Positions 8,132 to 17,592 of a stretch of DNA of 64,000 nucleotides are shown here, in pieces (the stretch's first letter is position 1; each line of letters begins with the position of its first letter). A model generated the notes under the pieces. The model had not been told where the DNA came from, ran no database searches, and saw only the letters and a list, made by a program, of their open reading frames with translations. This DNA comes from Lachnoclostridium phytofermentans (GTDB lineage Bacteria; Bacillota; Clostridia; Lachnospirales; Lachnospiraceae), in NCBI RefSeq assembly GCF_000733755.1, contig NZ_JPOF01000008.1, positions 310,001 to 374,000 on the forward strand, written 5' to 3'. The translations under genes were made by a program, and so were the position numbers.

Positions 8132-9322
8132 TTATTCTATGTTTGGATTTTCTATCACATATAAATCACAGTTTCTACCTTTATGGAATATTTCATTTTC
8201 TAATCGCATACCAATATGCATCGCAACTTTTAAAGAGTGAGTATTTTTTTTGTCTATGACCGCAACGATACGAGGAATATGAAGTTCATAGAAAGCATAT
8301 TCTAGGACACTCTTAGTACATTCAATAGCATAGCCATATCCCCAATGATCTACATTAAGTAAATATCCAAGTTCAATTTCAAAACGTCCATTTATTTCGG
8401 AATTTTGTATACCACATCGTCCAATTAATTCCCCAGTTTCTCTGCTAAAGATTCCCCAGAACCCATATCCATAGAAACTATAGACATTTTTAATATATGC
8501 TTTGTGTTTTTCTATCTCTTCTTGCAGATAATCATCTATATCATCGATAAATTCATGAACCTCTGGTTGCTGATAGATGCGATACATTGAAGCAATATCA
8601 TCAACACTTAATTCACGAATGATAAGACGTTCTGTGTTAGCAATCGTAACTGGTTCACCATGAGATCGTTGATACACATTATTTAAATAGGAATAAGTGA
8701 TTTCTTCAAAACCTTCTATAATAATATCAGCACCGCTTAAATCTTGATTTCCAGAATTCTCATTATAATAACCTACACAAGTCATACCAGCTGCTTTTGC
8801 AGCGGTAACACCATTGTATGAATCCTCAATTACTAAGCATTCTTCCGGAGAAACGCCAAGTAAGCTGGCTGCCTTTAAAAAAATATCCGGAGCTGGTTTA
8901 GAATGTTTTAAATCCATTCCAGATACAAATTTGTGAAAATAAGACGAAAGGTTTAGATCTTTTGCAGTTCGTTCAATCTGATCCATTGGAGAAGAACTTG
9001 CTATGGCTAGTTTAATTGGATGTTTTGATAGATTCTTAATTAAATCAACCACATAAGGAACTGCTGGATAACTTTCTTCTAGCTCAAGTTGCTTTAGTAC
9101 ATTATGTTTTACTTGAATCACTTCTTCTGGATTATTTGGTAAGTTAAAATCATTGACAAGTACTTCAACCATATAACGGTCTGTATTTCCAATAAATTGA
9201 TAACAATATTCTTTAGATAAATCAAGTCCAAACTGTTTCATTGCTATCTGGAATGCTTTACAATGCAATGGTTCACTATCTATAATAACTCCATCCATGT
9301 CAAATAAAATCGCTTTTAACAT
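8132..9322 (-). CDS. HAD phosphatase (beta-phosphoglucomutase-like) fused to GNAT acetyltransferase
   Basis: Two-domain cytoplasmic enzyme. Residues 1 to about 215 are a HAD hydrolase of the beta-phosphoglucomutase type: motif I DMDGVIIDSEP, the HSKPAPD lysine region and CLVIEDSYNGVTAAKAAGM. Residues from about 225 are a GNAT acetyltransferase of the RimJ type (RLIIRELSVDD, ELGYLLNVDHWGYGYAIE, NTHSLKVAMHIGM). A longer frame starts at 9382, but the ATG at 9322 has GGAG eight bases upstream and starts exactly at MLKAILFDMDG. Both domains appear intact; substrates are unknown. Confidence 0.85.
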   Translation of the reverse strand: MLKAILFDMDGVIIDSEPLHCKAFQIAMKQFGLDLSKEYCYQFIGNTDRYMVEVLVNDFNLPNNPEEVIQVKHNVLKQLELEESYPAVPYVVDLIKNLSKHPIKLAIASSSPMDQIERTAKDLNLSSYFHKFVSGMDLKHSKPAPDIFLKAASLLGVSPEECLVIEDSYNGVTAAKAAGMTCVGYYNENSGNQDLSGADIIIEGFEEITYSYLNNVYQRSHGEPVTIANTERLIIRELSVDDIASMYRIYQQPEVHEFIDDIDDYLQEEIEKHKAYIKNVYSFYGYGFWGIFSRETGELIGRCGIQNSEINGRFEIELGYLLNVDHWGYGYAIECTKSVLEYAFYELHIPRIVAVIDKKNTHSLKVAMHIGMRLENEIFHKGRNCDLYVIENPNIE

Positions 9323-9507
9323 AGGACTCACTCCAATCTTTTTCATTAGACCTAGCTTACCATTTTTTGCGATACATTGCAAGTTTATCGGTAATCATGC
9401 AGTTGAAATAGGTTTGAAGTTTAAAGACTATGGATAAATAAGGTGTAATTTGATATAATAGTAAAAGAAAAATTAGACAAATACTTCATAAGGAAGGAGT
9501 TATCGAT

Positions 9508-9852
9508 ATGCCATTCATTAATTCTAAAGTTAGTATGAAGCTAACAAAAACCCAAGAGGAGACGTTGAAACAAAAGCTTGGTAAAGCAATCGAGCTAATC
9601 CCAGGAAAAAGTGAAACATGGTTAATGATAGGTTTTGAAGATGAATACAGTCTCTATTTTAAAGGGCAAGCTTTTGAAAAAATTGCGTTTGTAGAGGTGA
9701 AAATATTTGGAAAGGCAGATAGAGCAGCATATGAAAAATTAACTAACGCTATCTGCAAAATCTATGATGAAGTCTTACAGATTCCTTCTGATAAAGTTTA
9801 TGTTACCTATCAAGAGGTGGAATATTGGGGTTGGAATGGGATGAATTTTTAA
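9508..9852 (+). CDS. MIF-like tautomerase family protein
   Basis: Member of the macrophage migration inhibitory factor / phenylpyruvate tautomerase family: 114 residues, starting MPF so that Pro2 becomes the N-terminal catalytic proline after Met removal. LMIGFEDEYSLYF aligns with the MIF core strand, and the C-terminus WGWNGMNF resembles the GWNxxxF end of MIF. The start is preceded by AAGGAAGGAG. It stands alone between genes on the other strand. Enzymatic tautomerase activity is inferred from the family. Confidence 0.88.
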   Translation: MPFINSKVSMKLTKTQEETLKQKLGKAIELIPGKSETWLMIGFEDEYSLYFKGQAFEKIAFVEVKIFGKADRAAYEKLTNAICKIYDEVLQIPSDKVYVTYQEVEYWGWNGMNF

Positions 9853-9856
9853 ATCC

Positions 9857-10255
9857 TTACGAATTGCGGTTTAGTATTTTTTCAAAATACAATCCAGCAA
9901 GGAACCATGCTGGTAGATAATCAAAGCGGATGACACCTTTAAAATTAAGTTTAGCCTTACTGTAATCCCATGGACACGCTTTCATTTTTTTTAACAAGGT
10001 ACCGGTAAGGTACTCCATTGAAAGAATTCCAAAAGCATAGATGGAACCACGACAAAAGGTACAACGCTTTTTTAAAACTCTACTGACAGGAGTAATAAAG
10101 GCTGCAAGTCCATAGATTGGAAACATCCATATAGAAGTATGGCATGATAAAGTTTTGTCCTTACGTTCTAGTGAGCAAAGACCTGTCCAAAAGCATTCCA
10201 TACACCAACCACTAAGACCACATAAGATAAAGTCGGTAAAAAAATTCTTTTTCAT
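9857..10255 (-). CDS. Small membrane protein, CmpB-like putative ABC permease family
   Basis: Predicted membrane protein of 132 residues with about three hydrophobic segments, resembling the PF06541 group annotated as putative ABC transporter permease (motifs SGWCMECFWTG, FPIYGLAAF, RGSIYAFGILSMEYLTG). Longer starts at 10330 and 10261 exist, but the ATG at 10255 has AGGAGG nine bases upstream. It is rich in Cys (five or more). No ABC ATPase is nearby, so transport is doubtful. Confidence 0.6.
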   Translation of the reverse strand: MKKNFFTDFILCGLSGWCMECFWTGLCSLERKDKTLSCHTSIWMFPIYGLAAFITPVSRVLKKRCTFCRGSIYAFGILSMEYLTGTLLKKMKACPWDYSKAKLNFKGVIRFDYLPAWFLAGLYFEKILNRNS

Positions 10256-10544
10256 AATCATTTGCCTCCTTTCTGCTTGTTCTTCTGCTGATAATGTAAA
10301 GGTAATATAGAAGTTGCTAAATAGATGCAAAACAAGATACAGTTGAAGTAAAGTAGGACTATTGAAGTATTGGTCCCGTTTTCCTATAGTATCTGTAAGA
10401 TCTAAGGAAGGTATGCATCAATCTCGGTATTACCGAAGTTTTAAATACAATTTAAAGGGATATCGGTAGGATGAAAAGCGAAAAGGATTCTATTTTTTAT
10501 TATGATGTATTTCATTTTTTATATTTCATGTAAGGAGAGACATA

Positions 10545-11042
10545 GTGGAAATTGAACGTAAATTTAAGATAACGAAGATACCTGATAACTTAGAACAATA
10601 TAATAAGAAGGAAATCATACAGGGTTACTTATGCACAGAACCTGTAGTAAGGATTCGAAAAAGTAATGAAAAATATCTGCTAACTTATAAAAATAAATCA
10701 AACTTAAATCAGGAACATGCCGTCATAAGTGATGAAGTTGAGTTACCATTGACGAAAGCTTCATTCGAACATTTGCTTACTAAAGTAGACTCTGAAGTTA
10801 TTAAAAAAACTAGATATCTGATTCCTCTTTTACAGGGCTATACTGCTGAACTTGATATATTCCATGGCAAATTAAGTGGACATATGTTTGTTGAGGTTGA
10901 ATTTCCAAGTGAAAAAGATGCGATAGAATTTTGTAAGCCAGATTGGTTTGGAGAAGATGTGTCGAAAGATATACGATATCGTAATTCCTACTTAATATCA
11001 ATATCAAGCCTTGCAGAACTTCACTTGGATGTGGATGAGTAA
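10545..11042 (+). CDS. CYTH domain protein (triphosphate tunnel metalloenzyme)
   Basis: The start EIERKFKI contains the ExExK metal/triphosphate-binding motif. Further family residues appear as VVRIRKSNEKYLLTYK, LTKTRY-like KKTRYLIPL, ELDIFHG and FVEVEFPSE, with the final helical NSYLIS. At 165 residues it is a complete single CYTH domain. Members hydrolyse inorganic triphosphate or thiamine triphosphate or act as adenylate cyclases; the substrate cannot be read here. The start is GTG, eight bases after AAGGAGAG. Confidence 0.9.
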   Translation: MEIERKFKITKIPDNLEQYNKKEIIQGYLCTEPVVRIRKSNEKYLLTYKNKSNLNQEHAVISDEVELPLTKASFEHLLTKVDSEVIKKTRYLIPLLQGYTAELDIFHGKLSGHMFVEVEFPSEKDAIEFCKPDWFGEDVSKDIRYRNSYLISISSLAELHLDVDE

Positions 11043-11107
11043 AGGAATAAAAAATTTAAATATGAAAAGACTAAAGGTATAAATAAATTTGGAAGTATTG
11101 CTTTGTG

Positions 11108-11152
11108 CACTTTAACGAAATAATGCATAAAAGTTTTATCACTTTAACGAAA
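11108..11152 (+). promoter_or_regulatory. Direct repeats upstream of the gdhA promoter
   Basis: CACTTTAACGAAA occurs twice (11108-11120 and 11140-11152), start-to-start 32 bp, which is three helical turns. The second copy ends 8 bases before the -35. This is the arrangement expected of a regulator binding one face of DNA; the regulator is unknown. Confidence 0.65.
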
Positions 11153-11160
11153 GAAAACAA

Positions 11161-11190
11161 TTGACATTTATCGTTTTTTTGTCTTATAAT
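11161..11190 (+). promoter_or_regulatory. gdhA promoter
   Basis: Perfect TTGACA (11161-11166) and perfect TATAAT (11185-11190) separated by 18 bases. Confidence 0.88.
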
Positions 11191-11208
11191 TGAACCTAAG
11201 CAAAGACG

Positions 11209-11251
11209 ATGGGGTAGTTGTGTTTTTTAACTACGCCCATTTTTATTTTTG
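11209..11251 (+). terminator. Early hairpin-plus-T-tract in the gdhA leader
   Basis: ATGGGGTAGTT (11209-11219) pairs with AACTACGCCCAT (11229-11240, one bulge), followed by TTTTTATTTTT. It begins about 12 bases after the expected transcript start and about 100 bases before gdhA, so it would act as an attenuator or make a very short RNA. Confidence 0.7.
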
Positions 11252-11323
11252 CCCTTTTGTATTAAGAGATAACAGTAGACGTTTAATTGGGATGCGATAC
11301 GTTTTGAACTGTTTTAGGATTAA

Positions 11324-12679
<1,356 letters not shown>

Positions 12680-12746
12680 TAAATAGAAAAGAGTGATAAT
12701 GGATTTGTTTTGAATGTCTAACACTGATACAAACATATAAAAAGGA

Positions 12747-12787
12747 GAAGCGGTTTACCTAGAAACTAGGCGAACCGCTTCTTTTTC
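12747..12787 (+). terminator. Intrinsic terminator of gdhA
   Basis: GAAGCGGTT (12747-12755) pairs with AACCGCTTC (12773-12781); an inner CCTAG/CTAGG stem extends it. TTTTT follows. Confidence 0.92.
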
Positions 12788-12871
12788 AATCAAAACATAT
12801 ACTTTTTCAATCAAAACATATGAATCTTTAAGCAAATATAAATCACATTTACATTATTTTACTTATATTTC

Positions 12872-14116
12872 TTATCTCACCTCTTGGTTGCACTTCTTCT
12901 TTCTTGCGATTCGTTGGATAAAACATACGATTCCAAGAAGTGAAGGTAAAACATATTGAAAGACCAGATTAATAGGCATCATATAAGATAAGAAAAATTC
13001 ATCTAGTTCGTATTGTGTTATCTCACGTAAAAAAACAAAACAACAGCTAACCAGCACTAGTGGAGCACCGAGGCATAACAATAAGGTGGTATGCCTTGAT
13101 GGAGATACAATATTTAATGGAGCATTCGATTCCTCTTTTTGCGGTTCTTGTCCCTTTTTTTGAAAAACGAAGCTAAGGCAAGTAACACTAATGAGTGCAA
13201 AGACACAGACAGCTGTAAAATCTGAAACAATACAAATTAGAGTAATAAATGCATCGAATCTTTCAAACGTACTTAGGATAGAGACACCTTTCACGGATTG
13301 ATAGATCGGATAAGTGAAGTTTTCTGTAAGTTTTGGTCCGTTGATACAAAGGGATAGTAGAATTGAGGCGAAGCACAATAATGTAAACTGTAAGATACAT
13401 CGGTATAGCCTTGTTTGAAAGGTATGATATCTCTTTTGTTTGCAACGGGTATCAGAAGCGTAGTTGGACTCAATATCACAAGGCAATTCAGGTTTTCGCT
13501 CAATGTTACCTAAAAAGAAAAGCAATAACATCAAATTCCCACCAACGGATGCAATGGTTGGAATTCTTCGCATATTATCAGTTAAAGAGCCAATACTAAT
13601 CGTTTGCAGATATTCTGTATGGAAGCTTGGTACTGCAAAAATAAATAAGATACCTAGGAAAAATATTGCGGGCAAGAATAGAAATTCAGAGAAACGTAGT
13701 ATTGTCTTACTTCCTTTGGAAAATGCATAAACGCAAAGCAAGAATAAAAAACCAAGTAAAATTTCTGCGGATATGGTTGGAAGAAGAGTCGTTTGTAGTA
13801 ATGTTGAGTAAGAACTAATTTTAAATAAAATCACTAAGATACTCCAAATAGCATAGACAAGGAGAATAAACTTAGCTATTACAGTTCCCACCAACTCACT
13901 TAGTATTTCTAAGAGTGTATATCCATGATAAGCATATAATACCTGATACATAAGCCAAGCAAAGACACAGCCAATGACACCATAATACAACACAGAAACA
14001 TATCCGGTAGAATCTCCAGAGGGAGCTAGTAACCCCGGCAATCGTGAGAATATCGGAGTAATCGATAATAAAAGAAAAGTGTACGTGAATTGTCTAAGAG
14101 TTACATTATTGTCCAT
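12872..14116 (-). CDS. GerB-type spore germination permease
   Basis: Integral membrane subunit of a GerA-type nutrient germinant receptor in the spore inner membrane, an amino-acid permease-like (APC superfamily) protein. About ten hydrophobic segments are seen, and the N-terminus NNVTLRQFTYTFLLLSITP matches the family. The GTG at 14125 lies inside the ribosome binding site AGGTG, so the ATG at 14116 is preferred. It overlaps the GerC gene by 11 bp, the last gene of the A-C-B order operon. Length 414 is slightly above the usual 360-370, largely from a hydrophilic loop (about 205-235) and a Lys/Gln-rich loop near 325. Confidence 0.9.
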   Translation of the reverse strand: MDNNVTLRQFTYTFLLLSITPIFSRLPGLLAPSGDSTGYVSVLYYGVIGCVFAWLMYQVLYAYHGYTLLEILSELVGTVIAKFILLVYAIWSILVILFKISSYSTLLQTTLLPTISAEILLGFLFLLCVYAFSKGSKTILRFSEFLFLPAIFFLGILFIFAVPSFHTEYLQTISIGSLTDNMRRIPTIASVGGNLMLLLFFLGNIERKPELPCDIESNYASDTRCKQKRYHTFQTRLYRCILQFTLLCFASILLSLCINGPKLTENFTYPIYQSVKGVSILSTFERFDAFITLICIVSDFTAVCVFALISVTCLSFVFQKKGQEPQKEESNAPLNIVSPSRHTTLLLCLGAPLVLVSCCFVFLREITQYELDEFFLSYMMPINLVFQYVLPSLLGIVCFIQRIARKKKCNQEVR

Positions 14117-15311
14117 AAGATGCACCTGTTTCTATCATATAATTTTTACCTAATTGAGAATGCGCTGTATACCGAAAGTTCACTGTCTCTATCTGAAAAT
14201 CAGGAACTTCTTTCGAGGTAAATCCTTGCTCTTTGTACTTTTGGCTGGCTCGATTCTCTATATCAAGCAAGTCTACCTTATGTGTCTTCATATAGCCTGT
14301 CAGCATAGCGAACTGACTTTGCATATATTGGTTTTGCCTTGTAGTTAGCTCTCTTATTTCTTCTTTTTCATATAAAGAAGGTTGGCTTGTCGCTTCTTTA
14401 ATATCGGTATCGAATTCAAGATTTATATCAGTGATAATGTCGTTCCCTTTGTTTGATACATCAATGTTACATTTGTATTTGGTAATTTCTAAAGCAATCG
14501 TAGAATTTACTTGGTTTGTAAACGCTTGCAGACTATCGCTATCCGTTAAATTTTTCATCTGATCCGTTTGATGATAGGAGAGATAAATTGGGTAAGATCG
14601 AACTCTATTTCTAGCCAAATCTAACAAGGAGGACATGGAAGTACTTAGGTATTGATAAAGGGAGTCACCTTTAAAAACGGCATAGCCTGTAATATAAAGA
14701 GATTGATTATCTTCCGTAAGATAAGGTAACAGTAGATTTCTTTTATTATCCGACAGAGCATTTAACACATCAAGTAATGTATTATCGGTCTTTTTTAATA
14801 GTTGTCTCTGCTTTGTGTCAATTGCTTGTAGTTCCGATATAATGTTTCTTTCTTCCTCTAAACCACGTAAGATAAAATCATGGATATTAGAGAGGGGAAG
14901 AAGATAAACGGAGGCATTCGTCTTAGTGGTATGCTCCCTGACAATGTAATCGAGCCCCTTAAGAAGCCCGCCTTTGCAAACAGTATCACTTACCAAATAA
15001 TAATTCGTGTGTGCAATGGTAAGAGGATTTCGATTTTTTAGTTTTAGGTTTTCAAAAGCTGCATAGACTGTGTCACCGCTACCACTTATGGTAAGTGGAG
15101 TTGTACTGTCGCCAGAACCTGCAGCATCAGTATAGATAGCGGTAACGAGATAATTTGTCGATGACTTATCAATAGCAATGATTCGTACCAGGTCTACACT
15201 GCTAATTTCCTGGCGGTTCATATTGATATAGCATAAATAGAGTAGAAGCAGTATAGCGAAAAAACCTAATATTTTAAGATGATGATAGGTGCGGTGATTT
15301 GATTTATTCAT
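14106..15311 (-). CDS. GerC-type spore germination protein
   Basis: Third subunit of the germinant receptor, normally a lipoprotein on the outer face of the spore inner membrane. The conserved start RQEISSVDLVRIIAIDKS corresponds to the WDRREI...AIGID segment of GerAC proteins. The N-terminal hydrophobic stretch ends LLLYLCYIN: a Cys is present, but the residue before it is Leu rather than Gly/Ala/Ser, so lipidation is doubtful. A 6-bp hairpin lies between the strong AAGGAGG and the start codon. Length 401 fits the family. Confidence 0.88.
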   Translation of the reverse strand: MNKSNHRTYHHLKILGFFAILLLLYLCYINMNRQEISSVDLVRIIAIDKSSTNYLVTAIYTDAAGSGDSTTPLTISGSGDTVYAAFENLKLKNRNPLTIAHTNYYLVSDTVCKGGLLKGLDYIVREHTTKTNASVYLLPLSNIHDFILRGLEEERNIISELQAIDTKQRQLLKKTDNTLLDVLNALSDNKRNLLLPYLTEDNQSLYITGYAVFKGDSLYQYLSTSMSSLLDLARNRVRSYPIYLSYHQTDQMKNLTDSDSLQAFTNQVNSTIALEITKYKCNIDVSNKGNDIITDINLEFDTDIKEATSQPSLYEKEEIRELTTRQNQYMQSQFAMLTGYMKTHKVDLLDIENRASQKYKEQGFTSKEVPDFQIETVNFRYTAHSQLGKNYMIETGASYGQ

Positions 15312-15349
15312 AAAGCAATAATTCCCGAGAAATTTCGGGAGGCACCTCC
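15312..15349 (-). promoter_or_regulatory. Distant Shine-Dalgarno with intervening hairpin
   Basis: On the minus strand AAGGAGG is about 30 bases before the GerC ATG. Between them, TCCCGA and TCGGGA form a 6-bp stem that would bring the site close to the start. The AGGAGG can alternatively pair with the CCTCC next to it (GGAGGTGCCTCC), which would hide it. No other in-frame start lies closer. Confidence 0.55.
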
Positions 15350-16813
15350 TTAATGTGTATTTTGCTTTCGACGATTTTTTCTTGCAATTTTTTTAGGGCG
15401 TAACTCAAAGTCTTTTATTGGATATCGGAGTAAGGTATCTTGGAGAACATTTTCATGGGTATCAACAAATGGTGTAAGGTAAGCGACACCAAAACTATCT
15501 AAGCTACATAGATGGAGGCAGATAAAGATGATGCCAATCATTACTCCGAAGAAACCTGCAAAGGCCGCTAAGATTCCAAGAACAAAGCGAGAGATACGCA
15601 GTGCAATCGCAAGGTCTTGATTTGGGACCGTAAATCCTGCAATTCCAGTAAGTGCAACAACAATTACAACCACGGGAGAGATAATATTTGCAGAGACTGC
15701 AGCTTGTCCGACAACTAACCCACCAACAATGGACATCGCCTGACCAACAGGTTTAGGTAAACGAAGGCCTGCTTCTATTAAAATCTCAAACGAAAACAGT
15801 AACCCTAAAACTTCAATCCATGAGGAAAACGGTACTTTCGCTTTTGCCTCTTGAATCGATAGTATCATCTGGACTGGTAGCAGTTGATTATGAAAGGTAG
15901 TGATTGAGATATAAAAGGCTGGTAATAAAAGAGAAACCAATACGGTAATGTAACGTAATAAGCGGAAGGCAGAACTTGCAATAAAATTTTCTGCATAATC
16001 TTCCGGCGACTGTAAAAGCATTGGGAGTTGACATGGCAACACATAAACAAAAGGAATGCCATCCACTACAATAGCAATTCTTCCATCGGTAAGATTGGAG
16101 CAACAGCGATCCGGCCGTTGGGTATACATAATTTGTGGCATCAAGGTTTGCTTAGGTGGTACTAGATACTCTTCCACAAAGGAGGCAGCAGCAATATTAT
16201 CGATATCGATGGATTGCAGTTGCTTCCTAATTTTATCGACAAGTGACATGTCACAAATATTACTAAGGTATACGAGTGCAACATCGGTTCTTGATTGTTT
16301 ACCAACATACATTTGCTCAATCACCAGATAAGGAGAGCGGATACGTCTTCGTATCAAAGCGGTGTTGGTTCGTAATACTTCGATAAAGGAGTCTTTTGCT
16401 CCTTTCATTACACCTTCTTCTGCTGGTTCGGAAACAGACCGTTTGTCAAATGTTCGTACATCAAATAAAATTGCTTTTTGTAAATCATCGAAGATTAAAC
16501 CGACCATACCGCTCATGACACAGGTAATCAGTTTATCCATATCTGATGTTTCCGAGGCGAAGGCGTGATAAGCACCTCCATTTTTAAAGAAATACTCGAA
16601 AAGAGCTTCTTGAGTAGAACAACGCTTCGCTCCTTCTTCTGTTAAAGGTTTAATAATTGTTAGGTCAAATACTTGACTATTCACCAGACCATCTACGCAG
16701 AAGATAGTGAGAGTAAGATGGTAGGCGCTTTTTATATCAATCGGACGTACTAAAACATCAGTACTTTTTTTATATATTTCTTTAATGGTGGTAGAATTAA
16801 TTACCTGGGTCAT
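15350..16813 (-). CDS. GerA-type spore germination protein
   Basis: First gene of the germinant receptor operon. The N-terminal cytosolic half (residues 1 to about 270) is followed by the GerA membrane region with about five segments; FVYVLPCQLPMLLQSPEDYAENF-like sequence, split here only by the line of reading, and GLRLPKPVGQAMSIVGGLVVGQAAV (given in parts: GLRLPKPVGQ, MSIVGGLVVGQ) are family hallmarks. The frame is open to 16879, but ATG 16813 has AGGAG five bases upstream. The C-terminal tail is basic. Upstream lies a truncated tlpA-like remnant. Confidence 0.93.
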   Translation of the reverse strand: MTQVINSTTIKEIYKKSTDVLVRPIDIKSAYHLTLTIFCVDGLVNSQVFDLTIIKPLTEEGAKRCSTQEALFEYFFKNGGAYHAFASETSDMDKLITCVMSGMVGLIFDDLQKAILFDVRTFDKRSVSEPAEEGVMKGAKDSFIEVLRTNTALIRRRIRSPYLVIEQMYVGKQSRTDVALVYLSNICDMSLVDKIRKQLQSIDIDNIAAASFVEEYLVPPKQTLMPQIMYTQRPDRCCSNLTDGRIAIVVDGIPFVYVLPCQLPMLLQSPEDYAENFIASSAFRLLRYITVLVSLLLPAFYISITTFHNQLLPVQMILSIQEAKAKVPFSSWIEVLGLLFSFEILIEAGLRLPKPVGQAMSIVGGLVVGQAAVSANIISPVVVIVVALTGIAGFTVPNQDLAIALRISRFVLGILAAFAGFFGVMIGIIFICLHLCSLDSFGVAYLTPFVDTHENVLQDTLLRYPIKDFELRPKKIARKNRRKQNTH

Positions 16814-16897
16814 ATGAACTCCTATGAAAATGTTATCGTGTTTCAAATTATTCCTATCATTACATGATAACGGTAGCATTTACATTCTTAGGGAAAT

Positions 16898-17089
16898 TTA
16901 TGTATGTAGGCAATAAAAAAGTGGTGTTTCTGGAACACCTGCCTCTTCCTTTGCAAGTTCTGATTCAGATTGAGGTTTGAATGCTTCTTCCTGCTCAAAA
17001 CCATTCGCAAGTTGTTTGTAAAGTAAAGCAGATACTAGTAACAATGCAGTGAATAAACCGGTGATGATATATGTTTTTTTCTTGTTCAT
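16898..17089 (-). pseudogene. Truncated TlpA-like thioredoxin-family lipoprotein/anchor, N-terminal fragment
   Basis: 63 residues with an N-terminal membrane anchor (TYIITGLFTALLLVSALLY) and a charged linker, then an abrupt end. It lies 29 bases after a CcdA-like fragment, the usual place of a membrane-anchored thiol-disulfide oxidoreductase, but the thioredoxin domain with its CxxC is missing. I infer a remnant; it could alternatively be a small anchored protein of its own. Confidence 0.55.
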
Positions 17090-17118
17090 ACGTTATCTAT
17101 CCTTTCAATAGCAAAAAG

Positions 17119-17391
17119 CTAGCCAAAACTTAGTGTGGCGAGTAATCTTCCATAAATTCCAGTAATCATAAGAAGTCCAATGACGATTAGTAGGATACCT
17201 GCAATTATATTAATCACTTTATAGTGCCTCTTAATAAAGTCAAAAGCTGATTTTAGCTGTACAATTAACAGTGCACTAAAAAGGAAGGGGATACCCAGAC
17301 CTGGGAACTGATTTAAGGCTACCGTAAATCTTTTACAATTGCAAATGTAAGTTATTGAAGTGCTGTAAAATATAGGATAATACATTTTCAT
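17119..17391 (-). pseudogene. CcdA/DsbD-type membrane protein, C-terminal fragment
   Basis: Residues from about 30 match the end of CcdA-type electron-transfer membrane proteins: FPGLGIPFLFSALLI, KSAFDFIKRHYKVINIIAG and a final hydrophobic helix ending MITGIYGRLLATL. The first membrane segments and both reactive cysteines are missing, and the first 28 residues look unrelated. A stop codon lies just upstream of the ATG. This is a 5'-truncated gene, and with the neighbouring tlpA-like fragment it marks a decayed redox operon. Confidence 0.72.
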
Positions 17392-17592
17392 ATCGTTCTA
17401 ATAATTGTATAATACTGGAGAAAAATATTGGTATTATAAGGAGAACAGAAGAAAAAAGAAAGCTTATTTTTAGGGAAAAAGAATACAAACTATACGATAA
17501 AACAGGAGTCTTTATGTAATAAGCGAATGAGAATCATTTAGAATACGAAGCAGTTTAGAGAATAGAAAAATTGAAAGAGTTGGAGGGAGTAT

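Noticed and set aside
17541-17563. Fur-box-like AATGAGAATCATTTAGAAT upstream of the gene at 17593
   Set aside because: Only one half fits the Fur consensus and no iron-related gene is nearby.
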